DNA of 28,417 nucleotides, taken from the NCBI GenBank assembly GCA_002373325.1, contig DFKI01000036.1:1-28417 (forward strand). Direction: 5' to 3'. Position 1 is the first letter of the stretch. The number at the start of each line of letters is the position of its first letter. A program made the position numbers and the translations under genes. This DNA comes from Treponema sp. UBA3649 (lineage in GTDB: Bacteria; Spirochaetota; Spirochaetia; Treponematales; Treponemataceae). Below are positions 7,216 to 15,292 of this stretch, piece by piece. The notes under the pieces are model-generated. The model had not been told where the DNA came from, did not search any database, and saw only the letters and a list, made by a program, of their open reading frames with translations.

Positions 7216-7268
7216 AGCAGCTCTTTTAGAGATGCTCTTTTCTAAAGCAATACTCTTTTTAGAGCATC
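7205..7268. repeat. Iterated CTCTTTTAGAG hairpins after the DUF1848 gene
   Basis: Four imperfect copies of a GCTCTTTTAGAG-like unit. The first, TGCTCT-TTT-AGAGCA (7205-7219), contains the TAG stop of the upstream gene. A longer pairing joins GATGCTCT (7231-7238) with AGAGCATC (7261-7268). It probably acts as a terminator or mRNA 3'-end protector, possibly in both directions, since convergent ORFs meet here. Confidence 0.5.
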
Positions 7269-7373
7269 GCTTTTCTCGCCGGAGAGGTCGTAGTCATCAA
7301 GGCCGGGGTATTGTTTTTTGATGCATGGATTCCCCCTGCCGGCAGTTTTATTTCTTCCAATCAGTTTCTGCAT
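7242..7373 (-). CDS. Possible 43-residue small protein
   Basis: A 43-codon ORF beginning MQKLIGRNKT with a strong GAGGAGG ribosome-binding site seven to eight bases before the ATG, and an in-frame stop shortly upstream, so the start is well defined. The sequence is basic at the N-terminus, then acidic (PGLDDYDLSGEKSD). No family is recognised. It lies downstream of the broken lipoprotein gene in the same direction, and its 3' end overlaps the iterated hairpins. It could be a real small protein or a remnant. Confidence 0.4.
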   Translation of the reverse strand: MQKLIGRNKTAGRGNPCIKKQYPGLDDYDLSGEKSDALKRVLL

Positions 7374-7468
7374 ATCCTTTTTCCTCCTCAGAAAGTTTTA
7401 ATATACTGCTTATACACAAGGTCTTAGTTTTTTGCGATAATGCAGATATTATATTTTCTAAATTCTGA

Positions 7469-8365
7469 TCAATTTTCTTCTATCACCCCAAGAATTTTTA
7501 TAAATGGATTTTCAGTCTTTATTTTTCTAACGTCACCATTGTCCAATGAATAGCGGTACCAGACATGAGGAGTCTGAGGAGTTCCCAAGCAGGTAAGCGA
7601 ACCTATTAATAGCGGGATAAAATATTTCGTGCTGTATCCAACATCCCTTTTTGAAAAATAAAGATATTAATATCTGTCCCGAATAAAGCCGTTCCCATTA
7701 TCTGTTTTGAGACCTCGGATTTTCAGTTCTTTTTTGTCACCTGTTCCGAATTTTTGAATCACTACATTTCCACGCTTATTCATCCCAACAAAAGAATTTG
7801 CCTTTTTCATGAATCCATACCCATGTAAGTCCGTTTCAACATTGTTAAATTCCTCGGTCATAAAATCATAAAATCCAAGTCCGCCATCAAGCACGGTCAC
7901 AAATAGTTTGTTGTCGTAAAAATCCGAGAGCAGAACGTAATCTGCATCGACTTTTGCGAGCCGGTAGCTTTGTTTTTCCAAATCCACCAGAAAAAAATGA
8001 GGCTTCTTGAACAATCCCTCACAGACCAACGCTATATTATCCGAAACAAAAAAACCAGGGCCACCACCGCCGGTCACAGGGGATCCGTCCTCATAATCTA
8101 TTACGAAACTTTTTTCAATCATTCCACTGGAACTTACGAGAAAAAATTCTGATGAATGATAGAGTCCTCTATGGAACCATATTTTTCCTTGTATTTCATC
8201 ATACGCAAAATTGCAACCATCTGGAATACACATTTTAAAATCGCCAACATGGGCAATGAGCTCTTCACTATAAATGATTTTCTCCGACTCAACATTTCGA
8301 TTTTCACATGAAAAAAAACATAATAAAAGCTGGAACAAAAAAGTAGTGAGCAACAGATTTTTCAT
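7469..8365 (-). pseudogene. Lipoprotein gene interrupted by an in-frame stop (beta-propeller-like)
   Basis: The start is ATG 8365 with GGAGG upstream; the signal peptide runs MKNLLLTT... to the lipobox FFSC (Cys20). The first 232 codons encode repeated strand-turn motifs (for example GGGGPGFFVSDN, KPHFFLVDLEKQSY, DGGLGFYDF), reminiscent of a six-bladed beta-propeller lipoprotein. A TAA at 7669-7667 ends it. The same frame then stays open for 65 more codons of convincing protein (YFIPLLIG, TPHVWYRYSLDNGDV, FIKILGVIEEN) to TGA at 7471-7469. One base change would restore a 298-residue protein. The shorter product (7667-8365) may still be made. Upstream ATGs to 8440 lack a good ribosome-binding site. 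Confidence 0.7.
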
Positions 8366-8523
8366 GGTCGGCCTCCAGTCAAATCGATGCGGTAACTTCC
8401 ACATTCTTTTCCATAAAAAACCTCCGAAAAGCAAAATCATTTAAATGGTAACACCCATATTCAGAAAACGCAAGAAAAAGAATTTTTTTTTCAGGTCAAG
8501 TGGATTTATGTTCCGTACTGAAA

Positions 8524-9294
8524 TCAGCCCTCTCCGTCCACTCCGAGCCCGAAAAGCGCGAAATCAGCTCTGGCAGGGTCATCGGGGAAAATTTCCCTCA
8601 TCTTCTCCGTAAGCTCCACCGCCGTTTTCATCGTCGGGTTCCTTGTTTTTCCTCCCGCAGTTTTCTCAATCAGTCCCAGACGGGTCGCCTCCTGAACCAC
8701 ATGCACGTCCATCGGAATCAGAAGCTCGGATTTCGGGTACCAGCTCCACAGTCCCAAATCAACGGGGGAAGAGTCCCGCACCATCCAGCGCAGAAAAAGA
8801 TTCAGTCTCTTTGCGGCAGTAGTCTCGGAATGAGGGATAATCTTGCACTCGGCGGGAAAATGAGAGGCGATGATTTTTGAAAGCCGTGTTTTGCCGGAAT
8901 CTTCCAGATACTTCCTTTTGCACCACCCTCCTATGGAACCGTCCTTCTCAATCATCTCCCTTATGCCAGAGCAGAGGAGACGCATGGACAAAAAGGAGAA
9001 AGTCCGGTAAAAAGATTTTTCCGACTCAGGAAACATGGCCTTGAAGTGCTCCGAAAGAATCCAGGCGACGGGCTTCTCACGAAACGCATCAAAATCTTCC
9101 ATTATATACTCCACGTGGGACAAAATCTGGTCGCGGCGGCCAAAAGCGAGGGATGCGGAAATCAGCGCCACAATCTCCTGGTCCATAGGGTCGGAAAATC
9201 TGTGCATGAACTGGGATGGGTCTTTTTTAAGGAAATCTACAGTCTCATATTTTTCAGCAAGATACTTCAGCTGAGTGCAAAGTCTTTCGTCCAT
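8524..9294 (-). CDS. TIGR02757/DUF2400 family protein (HhH-glycosylase-like)
   Basis: About 256 residues, the usual family length. Family landmarks are DPMDQEIVALISASLAFGR near residue 40, a Trp/Arg-rich core (LFLRWMVRDS), LWSWYPKSELLIPMDVHV, and the end DFALFGLGV. The helix-rich core with PMDVHV resembles the Asp-containing block of HhH-GPD DNA glycosylases, so a nucleic-acid role is possible; the activity is not established here. I prefer ATG 9294, since AGGAGG is eight to nine bases upstream; the ATG at 9300 is too close to it. It starts shortly after the ilvY-like gene (stop at 9307) and is probably cotranscribed. Confidence 0.88.
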   Translation of the reverse strand: MDERLCTQLKYLAEKYETVDFLKKDPSQFMHRFSDPMDQEIVALISASLAFGRRDQILSHVEYIMEDFDAFREKPVAWILSEHFKAMFPESEKSFYRTFSFLSMRLLCSGIREMIEKDGSIGGWCKRKYLEDSGKTRLSKIIASHFPAECKIIPHSETTAAKRLNLFLRWMVRDSSPVDLGLWSWYPKSELLIPMDVHVVQEATRLGLIEKTAGGKTRNPTMKTAVELTEKMREIFPDDPARADFALFGLGVDGEG

Positions 9295-9306
9295 AATCAT
9301 GCCCTC

Positions 9307-10224
9307 CTAAAAATCCGTTCCATCAGACAATCCTCCGAGCGAATGAAGCACACTGTTCACGGCCTCCCTGATTCTTTTTTGCACCTTGTTTCCCGAAGCC
9401 TTCGCAAGCTGAATGAAACCGATGTTGTAAAAACCGAGCGCGTTTCCGGCACTGTGACAGACAAATCCCTCCTTGTAAGGACCGTACTCAAGGACAATCC
9501 TAGGCACAAGACCGATTCCCAATCCCAAGGCGGCAAGGGCCATCACAGCTTCGTTTCCCTCCGACTCAGCCACAATCTTCGGATGCACGTTGCGGCTCTT
9601 TATCCATGCGTCAAATCTCTGTCTTGCAAGACCTGCCTTAGGTAAAATCAGCGGAACCGACGAAACAATGTCCTGGGGACTTCCTGAGATTTCGGTATAA
9701 GGACCCGTGGAGCTCGCGGCAAAAACCAAGGGACTTGTGCGTAGGGGAATGCAGTCAAACAAATCGATTTTAGTCTCGGGGATTGCGGCAATGGCAAGTT
9801 CTGCACGTCCCTCCCTGATTGCGGATGGAGCACCTGCAGGATCCCCTGTCTCAACGGAAATCTGTATGGAGGGATAAAGCGCGTTGAGTTTTTTGATGAA
9901 GGGCGGCATGATTGTATAGCAGGCGGTCACGGAGGCATACACATGAAGTGTCCCCCGGATTTCACTATCGCTTTCGGCAAGGGATGAGACGAGCTGATTT
10001 TTTTCCTCAAGGCACAGACGGGCAAAATCCGCGAATTTACGTCCCTCGTCGGTAAGTGAGACTTCCCTTTTGTCCCTTTCAAAAAGAGGCACGGCAAGTT
10101 CCTCCTCAAGCCTTGAAATCATGCGGCTCAAAGCTGAAGGACTCAGATTCACCTTTTCGGCTGTACGTGCGAAATGCAGTGTTGAGGAAAGTTCTAAAAA
10201 AGCCTGTAACTCATTAAAGTCCAT
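9307..10224 (-). CDS. ilvY: LysR-family transcriptional regulator, IlvY type
   Basis: 305 residues. N-terminal winged HTH at about 3-62 (HFARTAEKVNLSPSALSRMI), then an effector-binding domain. Several blocks match E. coli IlvY from memory: YASVTACYTIMPP, ETGDPAGA, AELAIAAIPE and GNEAVMALAALGLGIGLVPRIVLE. IlvY activates ilvC (acetohydroxyacid isomeroreductase) in response to its substrates. Here no ilv gene is adjacent; the neighbours are a DUF2400 gene downstream and a CBM48 gene upstream, both on the same strand, so the target must be elsewhere or the ligand may differ. The subgroup assignment is good, the regulon unknown. Confidence 0.85.
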   Translation of the reverse strand: MDFNELQAFLELSSTLHFARTAEKVNLSPSALSRMISRLEEELAVPLFERDKREVSLTDEGRKFADFARLCLEEKNQLVSSLAESDSEIRGTLHVYASVTACYTIMPPFIKKLNALYPSIQISVETGDPAGAPSAIREGRAELAIAAIPETKIDLFDCIPLRTSPLVFAASSTGPYTEISGSPQDIVSSVPLILPKAGLARQRFDAWIKSRNVHPKIVAESEGNEAVMALAALGLGIGLVPRIVLEYGPYKEGFVCHSAGNALGFYNIGFIQLAKASGNKVQKRIREAVNSVLHSLGGLSDGTDF

Positions 10225-10316
10225 TTGCAGGACTTCCTATTTGCTTTTGAAAAAAACAGGGCAGATGGGAAAAATCCGGCAAATGCCCCGTAAAAATGCG
10301 ACTGGATTATCGCGGA

Positions 10317-10631
10317 TTAGTCACAAATCACGACTGAATTGTCGGTGTGGGAGAATGGAGCGGGAATGTACTTGTCAGCGGCCCAGTCATTTTCCCAGTG
10401 CTTTCCGTCGAGCAGATAGCGGAACTGATATTCCTTTCCTCTTTCCAGCTCAATCTCGATGGAGAAAGATCCGTCCTTTTTCTTTTTGAGCGGATTTGAA
10501 ATGCTGCTCCAGCTGTTGAAATCACCAGCGATTGTTATGGTTTCTGCTCCGTGCGCCGCCTCGGCTTCCACTGTAAAAGTAACCTTGCACTTTGTAGGGT
10601 CTTTTTTTGATTTAGTTTTCTTTAATGCCAT
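10317..10631 (-). CDS. Single-domain CBM48 (isoamylase early-set / AMPK-type) protein
   Basis: 104 residues. After a Lys-rich start (MALKKTKSKK), the whole protein is one immunoglobulin-like glycogen-binding fold: VTFTVEAEAA, TITIAGDFNSWS, the substrate-facing KEYQFRYLLDGKHWENDW, and the end NSVVICD. Trp and Tyr positions typical of alpha-glucan binding are present. There is no catalytic domain, so it probably docks onto glycogen or a partner enzyme. GGAG precedes the ATG, and a promoter about 100 bases upstream gives its own transcript. The 92-base gap before ilvY shows no strong terminator. Confidence 0.88.
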   Translation of the reverse strand: MALKKTKSKKDPTKCKVTFTVEAEAAHGAETITIAGDFNSWSSISNPLKKKKDGSFSIEIELERGKEYQFRYLLDGKHWENDWAADKYIPAPFSHTDNSVVICD

Positions 10632-10729
10632 AATAAACTCCTTTTCTTTTTATGCCTCTGCCGATTTCCACGCTCCGTTTGGCTTACGGAACCGGATTCT
10701 CAGTCTTGCATTGGGCAAGGCACTATAAG

Positions 10730-10758
10730 ATTATATAACAATAATCATTTTTAGTCAT
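10730..10758 (-). promoter_or_regulatory. Promoter of the CBM48 gene
   Basis: On the minus strand: ATGACT (10758-10753), 17-bp spacer, TATAAT (10735-10730, perfect). The transcript would carry a leader of about 90 bases. The AT-rich DNA further upstream (10745-10815) could act as an UP element. The 332-base gap 10632-10963 otherwise holds only the metK leader. Confidence 0.5.
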
Positions 10759-10847
10759 TACCATTTTAAAATTTTTTTCATTTTTTTTATATTATTGTCT
10801 TTTTTTTTCATCTTTTTGTCAAAATCCCCTTTATCATCATAGGAAAA

Positions 10848-10938
10848 TATACTATATTACTAGGAGATGGGAATTCCCGCGGCCTAAAAACAAAGGCAGG
10901 ATCCCTAAAATCAGCTATATAGCAAATCACTATATAAT
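10848..10938 (+). promoter_or_regulatory. metK leader with possible promoters and small RNA structure
   Basis: Two candidate -10 regions: TATACT/TATATT (10848-10858) and TATAAT (10933-10938), both with poor -35 boxes. Between them GGGA and TCCC can pair, enclosing GCC/GGC around an A-rich loop, and a heptamer CTATATA is repeated at 10915 and 10930. It does not match any SAM riboswitch class I can recall. Confidence 0.3.
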
Positions 10939-10963
10939 GGAAGAAAACTTTCAGGAGTTATTT

Positions 10964-12133
10964 ATGGACAACAGAAAATATTTGTTTACGTCGGAATCCG
11001 TGGGCGAGGGACATCCCGACAAACTCTGCGACCAGATAAGCGACGGCATTTTGGACGAGTGTCTCAGGCAGGACAAAAACAGCCACGTGGCATGTGAGAC
11101 CTTCGCTTGTCAGGCATTGGTGCTGGTGGGTGGAGAGCTGAACACGGAGGCTTATGTTGACGTTCAGGCTGTGGCGCGTGATGTTGCGAAAAGAATCGGC
11201 TACTCAAATCCGGCTTACGGGCTTGACTACAACTCAATGGCGGTACTGAACATGATTCACGGTCAGTCCGATGACATCAACCAGGGGGTCGTGGGAAAGG
11301 GACTTTCTGAGTACGAGGGACAACAGGGAGCAGGAGATCAGGGAATGATGTTCGGTTTCGCATGCAAGGAAACACCCGAGCTTATGCCCGCACCGATTAT
11401 GTTCTCGCACAAACTTATGAGAAAATCCGCCGAACTTAGGAAATCCGGGGAAGTGAAATGGTTCCGTCCCGACTCAAAGGGGCAGGTCACGATTGAGTAC
11501 GAGGGATTCCGCCCCGTAAGAATTGACACCGTGGTTCTTTCCCAGCAGCATGATCCCGGAATCAGCCACGACGAGATAAAGGAAACCGTCATTGAAAAAC
11601 TGATTAAGCCGGTCCTTGAGCCGACGGGTCTTCTTGATTCAAGCACAAAATTTTTCGTGAATCCGACCGGAACTTTCTGCATCGGAGGTCCTGTGGGAGA
11701 CTCTGGACTTACGGGACGCAAAATCATCGTGGACACTTACGGAGGAATGGGCCGTCATGGTGGAGGAGCGTTCAGCGGAAAGGATCCCTCAAAGGTGGAC
11801 CGCTCGGCAGCTTACATGGCACGCTACATTGCGAAGAACGTGGTTGCGGCGGATTTGACGGACAGATGTGAAATCCAGCTGGCTTATGCCATCGGTGTTC
11901 CGTTCCCGGTCAGCATCATGGCGGAGACATTCGGTACTGCAAAGGTTCCCGAGGAAAAAATCGTGGCGGCGGTAAAGGAAGTCTTCGATTGCTCACCTGC
12001 AGGAATCATCTCAACCCTTGACCTTCTCAGGCCAATCTATGGTGCGACGGCGACTTACGGACATTTCGGACGCGATGAGTTCCCCTGGGAAAAGACCGAC
12101 AAGGTTGAGGCACTTAAAAAGGCAATCAAATAA
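10964..12133 (+). CDS. metK: S-adenosylmethionine synthetase
   Basis: 389 residues. It makes S-adenosylmethionine from methionine and ATP in the cytoplasm. The start is the ATG before DNRKYLFTSESVGEGHPDK-type sequence, preceded by AGGAG; an upstream in-frame ATG at 10937 lies inside a TATAAT box and is rejected. Signatures: GHPDK near residue 17, GAGDQG (ATP site), GGGAFSGKD (phosphate-binding loop) and a conserved DLTDRCEIQLAYAIG stretch. Length and motifs are complete. The nth gene starts on the base after its stop codon. Confidence 0.97.
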   Translation: MDNRKYLFTSESVGEGHPDKLCDQISDGILDECLRQDKNSHVACETFACQALVLVGGELNTEAYVDVQAVARDVAKRIGYSNPAYGLDYNSMAVLNMIHGQSDDINQGVVGKGLSEYEGQQGAGDQGMMFGFACKETPELMPAPIMFSHKLMRKSAELRKSGEVKWFRPDSKGQVTIEYEGFRPVRIDTVVLSQQHDPGISHDEIKETVIEKLIKPVLEPTGLLDSSTKFFVNPTGTFCIGGPVGDSGLTGRKIIVDTYGGMGRHGGGAFSGKDPSKVDRSAAYMARYIAKNVVAADLTDRCEIQLAYAIGVPFPVSIMAETFGTAKVPEEKIVAAVKEVFDCSPAGIISTLDLLRPIYGATATYGHFGRDEFPWEKTDKVEALKKAIK

Positions 12134-12781
12134 ATGGATGGAAAAATCGTCCTGATGGAAAGGGAGCAGATTGAGGAACTTTTTCAACGGTTCAGGAAAA
12201 ACAATCCCTCCCCTTCCACCGAACTTTCCGCACCGAATCCGTTTTGTCTTTTGGTGAGCGTGGTTTTGAGCGCGCAGACCACCGACAAGGCAGTGAACAG
12301 GGCGACCAAACCTCTTTATGAAAAATACTCCTCCCCGCAAGAGATTCTGTCCCTGGGTGAGGAGGGACTTATCCCCTACATAAAATCCATAGGCCTTTAC
12401 CGGGCAAAAGCCAGACACGTGATGGGACTCTGCCGTAAGCTGATTGATGACTTTGACGGAAAAATTCCATGCGAGCGTGAAGATTTGGAATCCCTTCCCG
12501 GCGTGGGTCGAAAAACCGCCAACGTGATTTTGAATGTTGTATACGGAAAGCCGACCATGCCCGTGGACACACACCTCCTGAGAATCTGTCCGAAAATGGG
12601 ACTTGCCGAGGGGAGCACCCCGCTTGAAGTTGAGAAATCCCTTGTGGAAAGAATCCCCGGAAAATACATGAACCACGCCCATCATTGGCTCATCCTGCAC
12701 GGACGCTATGTCTGCACGGCAAGGAATCCCAAGTGCAACGAGTGTCTTGCCTCCGATTTATGCCGCCACAACGGAACATAA
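12134..12781 (+). CDS. nth: Endonuclease III (DNA glycosylase / AP lyase)
   Basis: 215 residues, full length. It removes oxidised pyrimidines and nicks the abasic site in base excision repair. Helix-hairpin-helix LPGVGRKTAN contains catalytic Lys127; Asp145 lies in PVDTH; the C-terminal [4Fe-4S] ligands are Cys194, 201, 204 and 210 (C-x6-C-x2-C-x5-C). The ATG directly follows the metK TAA without a ribosome-binding site of its own, suggesting coupled translation; ATG 12155 is an alternative start just before the conserved region. Confidence 0.95.
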   Translation: MDGKIVLMEREQIEELFQRFRKNNPSPSTELSAPNPFCLLVSVVLSAQTTDKAVNRATKPLYEKYSSPQEILSLGEEGLIPYIKSIGLYRAKARHVMGLCRKLIDDFDGKIPCEREDLESLPGVGRKTANVILNVVYGKPTMPVDTHLLRICPKMGLAEGSTPLEVEKSLVERIPGKYMNHAHHWLILHGRYVCTARNPKCNECLASDLCRHNGT

Positions 12782-12837
12782 GATTCTGCACGGTCTGTCG
12801 CTAGTATGTGTTAATCTAAACATTGGAGTGAGGGAAT

Positions 12838-13020
12838 ATGTATAAGGCAAGTGCCGTAAATATTGCATGGGAAACTTAATGTTGATTGAGGAAACGCTGT
12901 AATGTAGGTGAGGTTCGTGACGAGCAGGCATTTGTGCGGTGCGACCGTAGGGAGACAAATACCTTATACCGCACACCCATGACTGATTGGCGCGGTTCTC
13001 ACCGTAAATGAAAGCGGTTC
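12838..13020 (+). ncRNA. Possible structured RNA between nth and the HD-GYP gene
   Basis: This gap (12782-13128) has no credible gene. Visible pairings: a 5-bp hairpin GTTCG-TGA-CGAGC (about 12913-12925), GTGCGGT (12934-12940) with ACCGCAC (12968-12974), and ATTTGT (12930-12935) with ACAAAT (12955-12960), the last two interleaved as in an H-type pseudoknot; TATAAGG (12841) with CCTTATA (12962) is a third option. Pairings of six to seven bases arise by chance in 200 bases, so this is weak. It does not look like tmRNA, 6S or RNase P RNA to me. Confidence 0.22.
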
Positions 13021-13082
13021 CTCTTTTAGATTTTAGTTTTCCAAGTTTATTTTAGATTTGCACTTGCCTTCTACACACGGGC

Positions 13083-13111
13083 TTTAAAACTTTTTGCTTT
13101 TGTGATACAAT
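13083..13111 (+). promoter_or_regulatory. Extended -10 promoter of the HD-GYP operon
   Basis: TTTAAA (13083-13088), 17-bp spacer, TACAAT (13106-13111) with an extended TG one base before it. Transcription would start near 13118, downstream of the GTG at 13102, which argues against that GTG as the start codon. Confidence 0.5.
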
Positions 13112-13128
13112 CAGCGCGTGATGCTCAC

Positions 13129-15273
13129 TTGAAATCCGACATAAAAATTGGCCGCAAAAAAAAGAATGTCCGACCACGACGAATCATCCTTTCCGTATGC
13201 GGAATCATCATAAACACTCTTCTTTCATTCTTGATGTACAAGCTGGGACTTCCGTTGTACCTTGACACAATCGGGACCGTCGCCGTAGCCGCAATCAGCG
13301 GATTCCTTTTTCCGGCAATCTGCACCGCGGTCGCCACAAGCTGGGTCTGCTCGTTCTTTTACTGGCCCGCAATCTACCTTTCATTTTTCAACGCACTCAT
13401 CTCGATTGTCACTGTCGCCTTCGTAAGGAAAAATCACCTTAGGAAAATGGGTCCCATCCTGCTCTACACACTGATTGTCACACTAATCTCGTCGATTTCC
13501 GTCACATCACTTCAGTACGCGCTTTACGGACACAATCTGGAGAGCATACTTTCCGCAAGAATCGAAGCATTTTCATCCGAAACCGGAATCCCGTATTTTC
13601 TCTCGCTCTTCCTCACGAATTTCCTGCTCTATTTTTTGGAGAAGGGCGGCTCCTGCATTCTGATAATCATCCTGCTGAACGTTCTGCCCAGGGATTTTAT
13701 CGACTCTTTTGAAGGCGACACATGGAACCGCAAGCTCATCTCCGACACTGCCCTCCAATACATATCAAACGGACAGAGGAGCATGAAGAGGCCCCTGCAC
13801 AAAAGAATCGCCATGACTTTCATCGCGGCATCCATCATACTCGTGGTTATGACGGGCTCCATCGCGCTCAGGATTTATTTTGACAACGAGAAAGTGGAGA
13901 GGACCGAGAATGCCTGGAACTGCGTGAATCTTGCGGCGGAGTTGATTGCCCCGTCCAAGGTGGATGATTTTATCAAGCTCGGTAATGCGGCACCTGGTTA
14001 CGGACAGACTTTTGATATCCTCAAAAAAATCAAAAAAAGCTCATCCCGCGTCACTTACCTCTACGCCCTGAGGATTGAGGAAGACGGAGGAAGATTCATC
14101 TTTGACACCGACGAAGAAGAGCCGTATCAGCCCGGAGAGCTCGTCCCATTCGACAAGGAATTCATGCCTTATATTCCTGACCTACTTGCGGGAAAAGAAA
14201 TAGAGCCGGTCGTTACGAACGAAGTGTTTGGCTGGCTTCTTACGGTCTACAAACCGGTCCTGGATGAAAAGGGAAAATGCGTTTGCTATGTGGGAGCCGA
14301 CGTTTCCCTGGACTATCTTGCGGAGTACATGGGCTCTTTCATAATCAAGGTTCTTCTCATTGTCGCGGGATTTTTCCTCGTGATTGTCGCATACACAATC
14401 TGGTCCATAGGAAACAGGATGTCGTATCCAATCAGTGCGGTGGCATCCTGCGTAGACTCATTCTCGGACTCCCTTGAGGATCAGGAAAAACTTGAGGAAA
14501 GCGTAAGGAGAATCCGTACCCTTGACATACAGAGCGGGGATGAGATTCAAAAACTCTACGACGCGATAAGCCGCATGACTCTCAGTCAGTCCGAACAGAT
14601 AAGGGACATAAGACGTCTCTCCGACTCAACCCTGAAAATGCAGGACGGACTTATCAACACGATGGCGGACATGGTGGAAAGCAGGGACTCAGACACAGGA
14701 GCTCACGTACAGAAAACTGCAGCCTATGTGAAAATCATTGCGGACGGCCTTGTAAAAAAGAATTACTATCCGCAGAAGATAACGGCAAAATTCATCTCGG
14801 ACATCGTGCGTTCGGCTCCTTTGCATGACGTGGGAAAAATCAACATACCGGACAGCGTTCTGAACAAGCCCGGAAAACTTAGCGACGACGAATTCGCAAT
14901 AATGAAAACACACACCACGGCGGGAAAAGCCATTTTGGAAAAAGTGATAAGCACGGTTCAGGGAGAGAACTACTTGATGGAGGCAAGGAACATGGCGGCC
15001 TACCACCACGAGAGATGGGACGGCAAGGGATATCCTGAGGGACTCCACGGTGAGATGATTCCTCTTTCGGCACGCATCATGGCTGTGGCAGATGTTTTTG
15101 ACGCTCTCGCTTCCCCGCGTGTGTACAAACCTGCGTTCCCATTCGAAAAGGCGATATCCATCCTGAAGGAGGGCTCGGGGACTCAGTTCGATCCGAAATG
15201 CGTGGAGGTTTTCTTGGAATCGCTCGACGAAGTAAAATCTGTTCTGAAAAAATACAACGGTTCCGTGACATGA
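13129..15273 (+). CDS. Membrane-bound HD-GYP cyclic-di-GMP phosphodiesterase
   Basis: About 714 residues. Order: basic N-terminus; five or six membrane helices to about residue 200 resembling a MASE-type sensor; a helix near 235; an extracytoplasmic sensor domain (about 255-405); a helix (about 410-432); a HAMP-like linker; the HD-GYP domain over the last 200 residues. Catalytic motifs are intact: HDVGK in SAPLHDVGKINIPD, HHERWDGKGYP and a final TQFDP. It should degrade cyclic di-GMP at the membrane in response to a signal. I favour TTG 13129, since the promoter covers the alternative GTG 13102; neither has a clear ribosome-binding site. First gene of an operon with the next two ORFs. Confidence 0.9.
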   Translation: MKSDIKIGRKKKNVRPRRIILSVCGIIINTLLSFLMYKLGLPLYLDTIGTVAVAAISGFLFPAICTAVATSWVCSFFYWPAIYLSFFNALISIVTVAFVRKNHLRKMGPILLYTLIVTLISSISVTSLQYALYGHNLESILSARIEAFSSETGIPYFLSLFLTNFLLYFLEKGGSCILIIILLNVLPRDFIDSFEGDTWNRKLISDTALQYISNGQRSMKRPLHKRIAMTFIAASIILVVMTGSIALRIYFDNEKVERTENAWNCVNLAAELIAPSKVDDFIKLGNAAPGYGQTFDILKKIKKSSSRVTYLYALRIEEDGGRFIFDTDEEEPYQPGELVPFDKEFMPYIPDLLAGKEIEPVVTNEVFGWLLTVYKPVLDEKGKCVCYVGADVSLDYLAEYMGSFIIKVLLIVAGFFLVIVAYTIWSIGNRMSYPISAVASCVDSFSDSLEDQEKLEESVRRIRTLDIQSGDEIQKLYDAISRMTLSQSEQIRDIRRLSDSTLKMQDGLINTMADMVESRDSDTGAHVQKTAAYVKIIADGLVKKNYYPQKITAKFISDIVRSAPLHDVGKINIPDSVLNKPGKLSDDEFAIMKTHTTAGKAILEKVISTVQGENYLMEARNMAAYHHERWDGKGYPEGLHGEMIPLSARIMAVADVFDALASPRVYKPAFPFEKAISILKEGSGTQFDPKCVEVFLESLDEVKSVLKKYNGSVT

Positions 15274-15292
15274 CGGAGTGACGGGAGAAAAA

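Noticed and set aside
10937..10963. Upstream ATG of metK
   Set aside because: The ATG overlaps TATAAT, and the family sequence and AGGAG point to 10964.
12758..12976. 72-codon minus-strand ORF in the nth-HD-GYP gap
   Set aside because: Overlaps the end of nth, has no ribosome-binding site and a composition unlike protein (many His, Pro, Ser, Tyr).
13102..13128. GTG start of the HD-GYP gene
   Set aside because: Lies just upstream of and within the extended -10 promoter; retained only as an alternative start.
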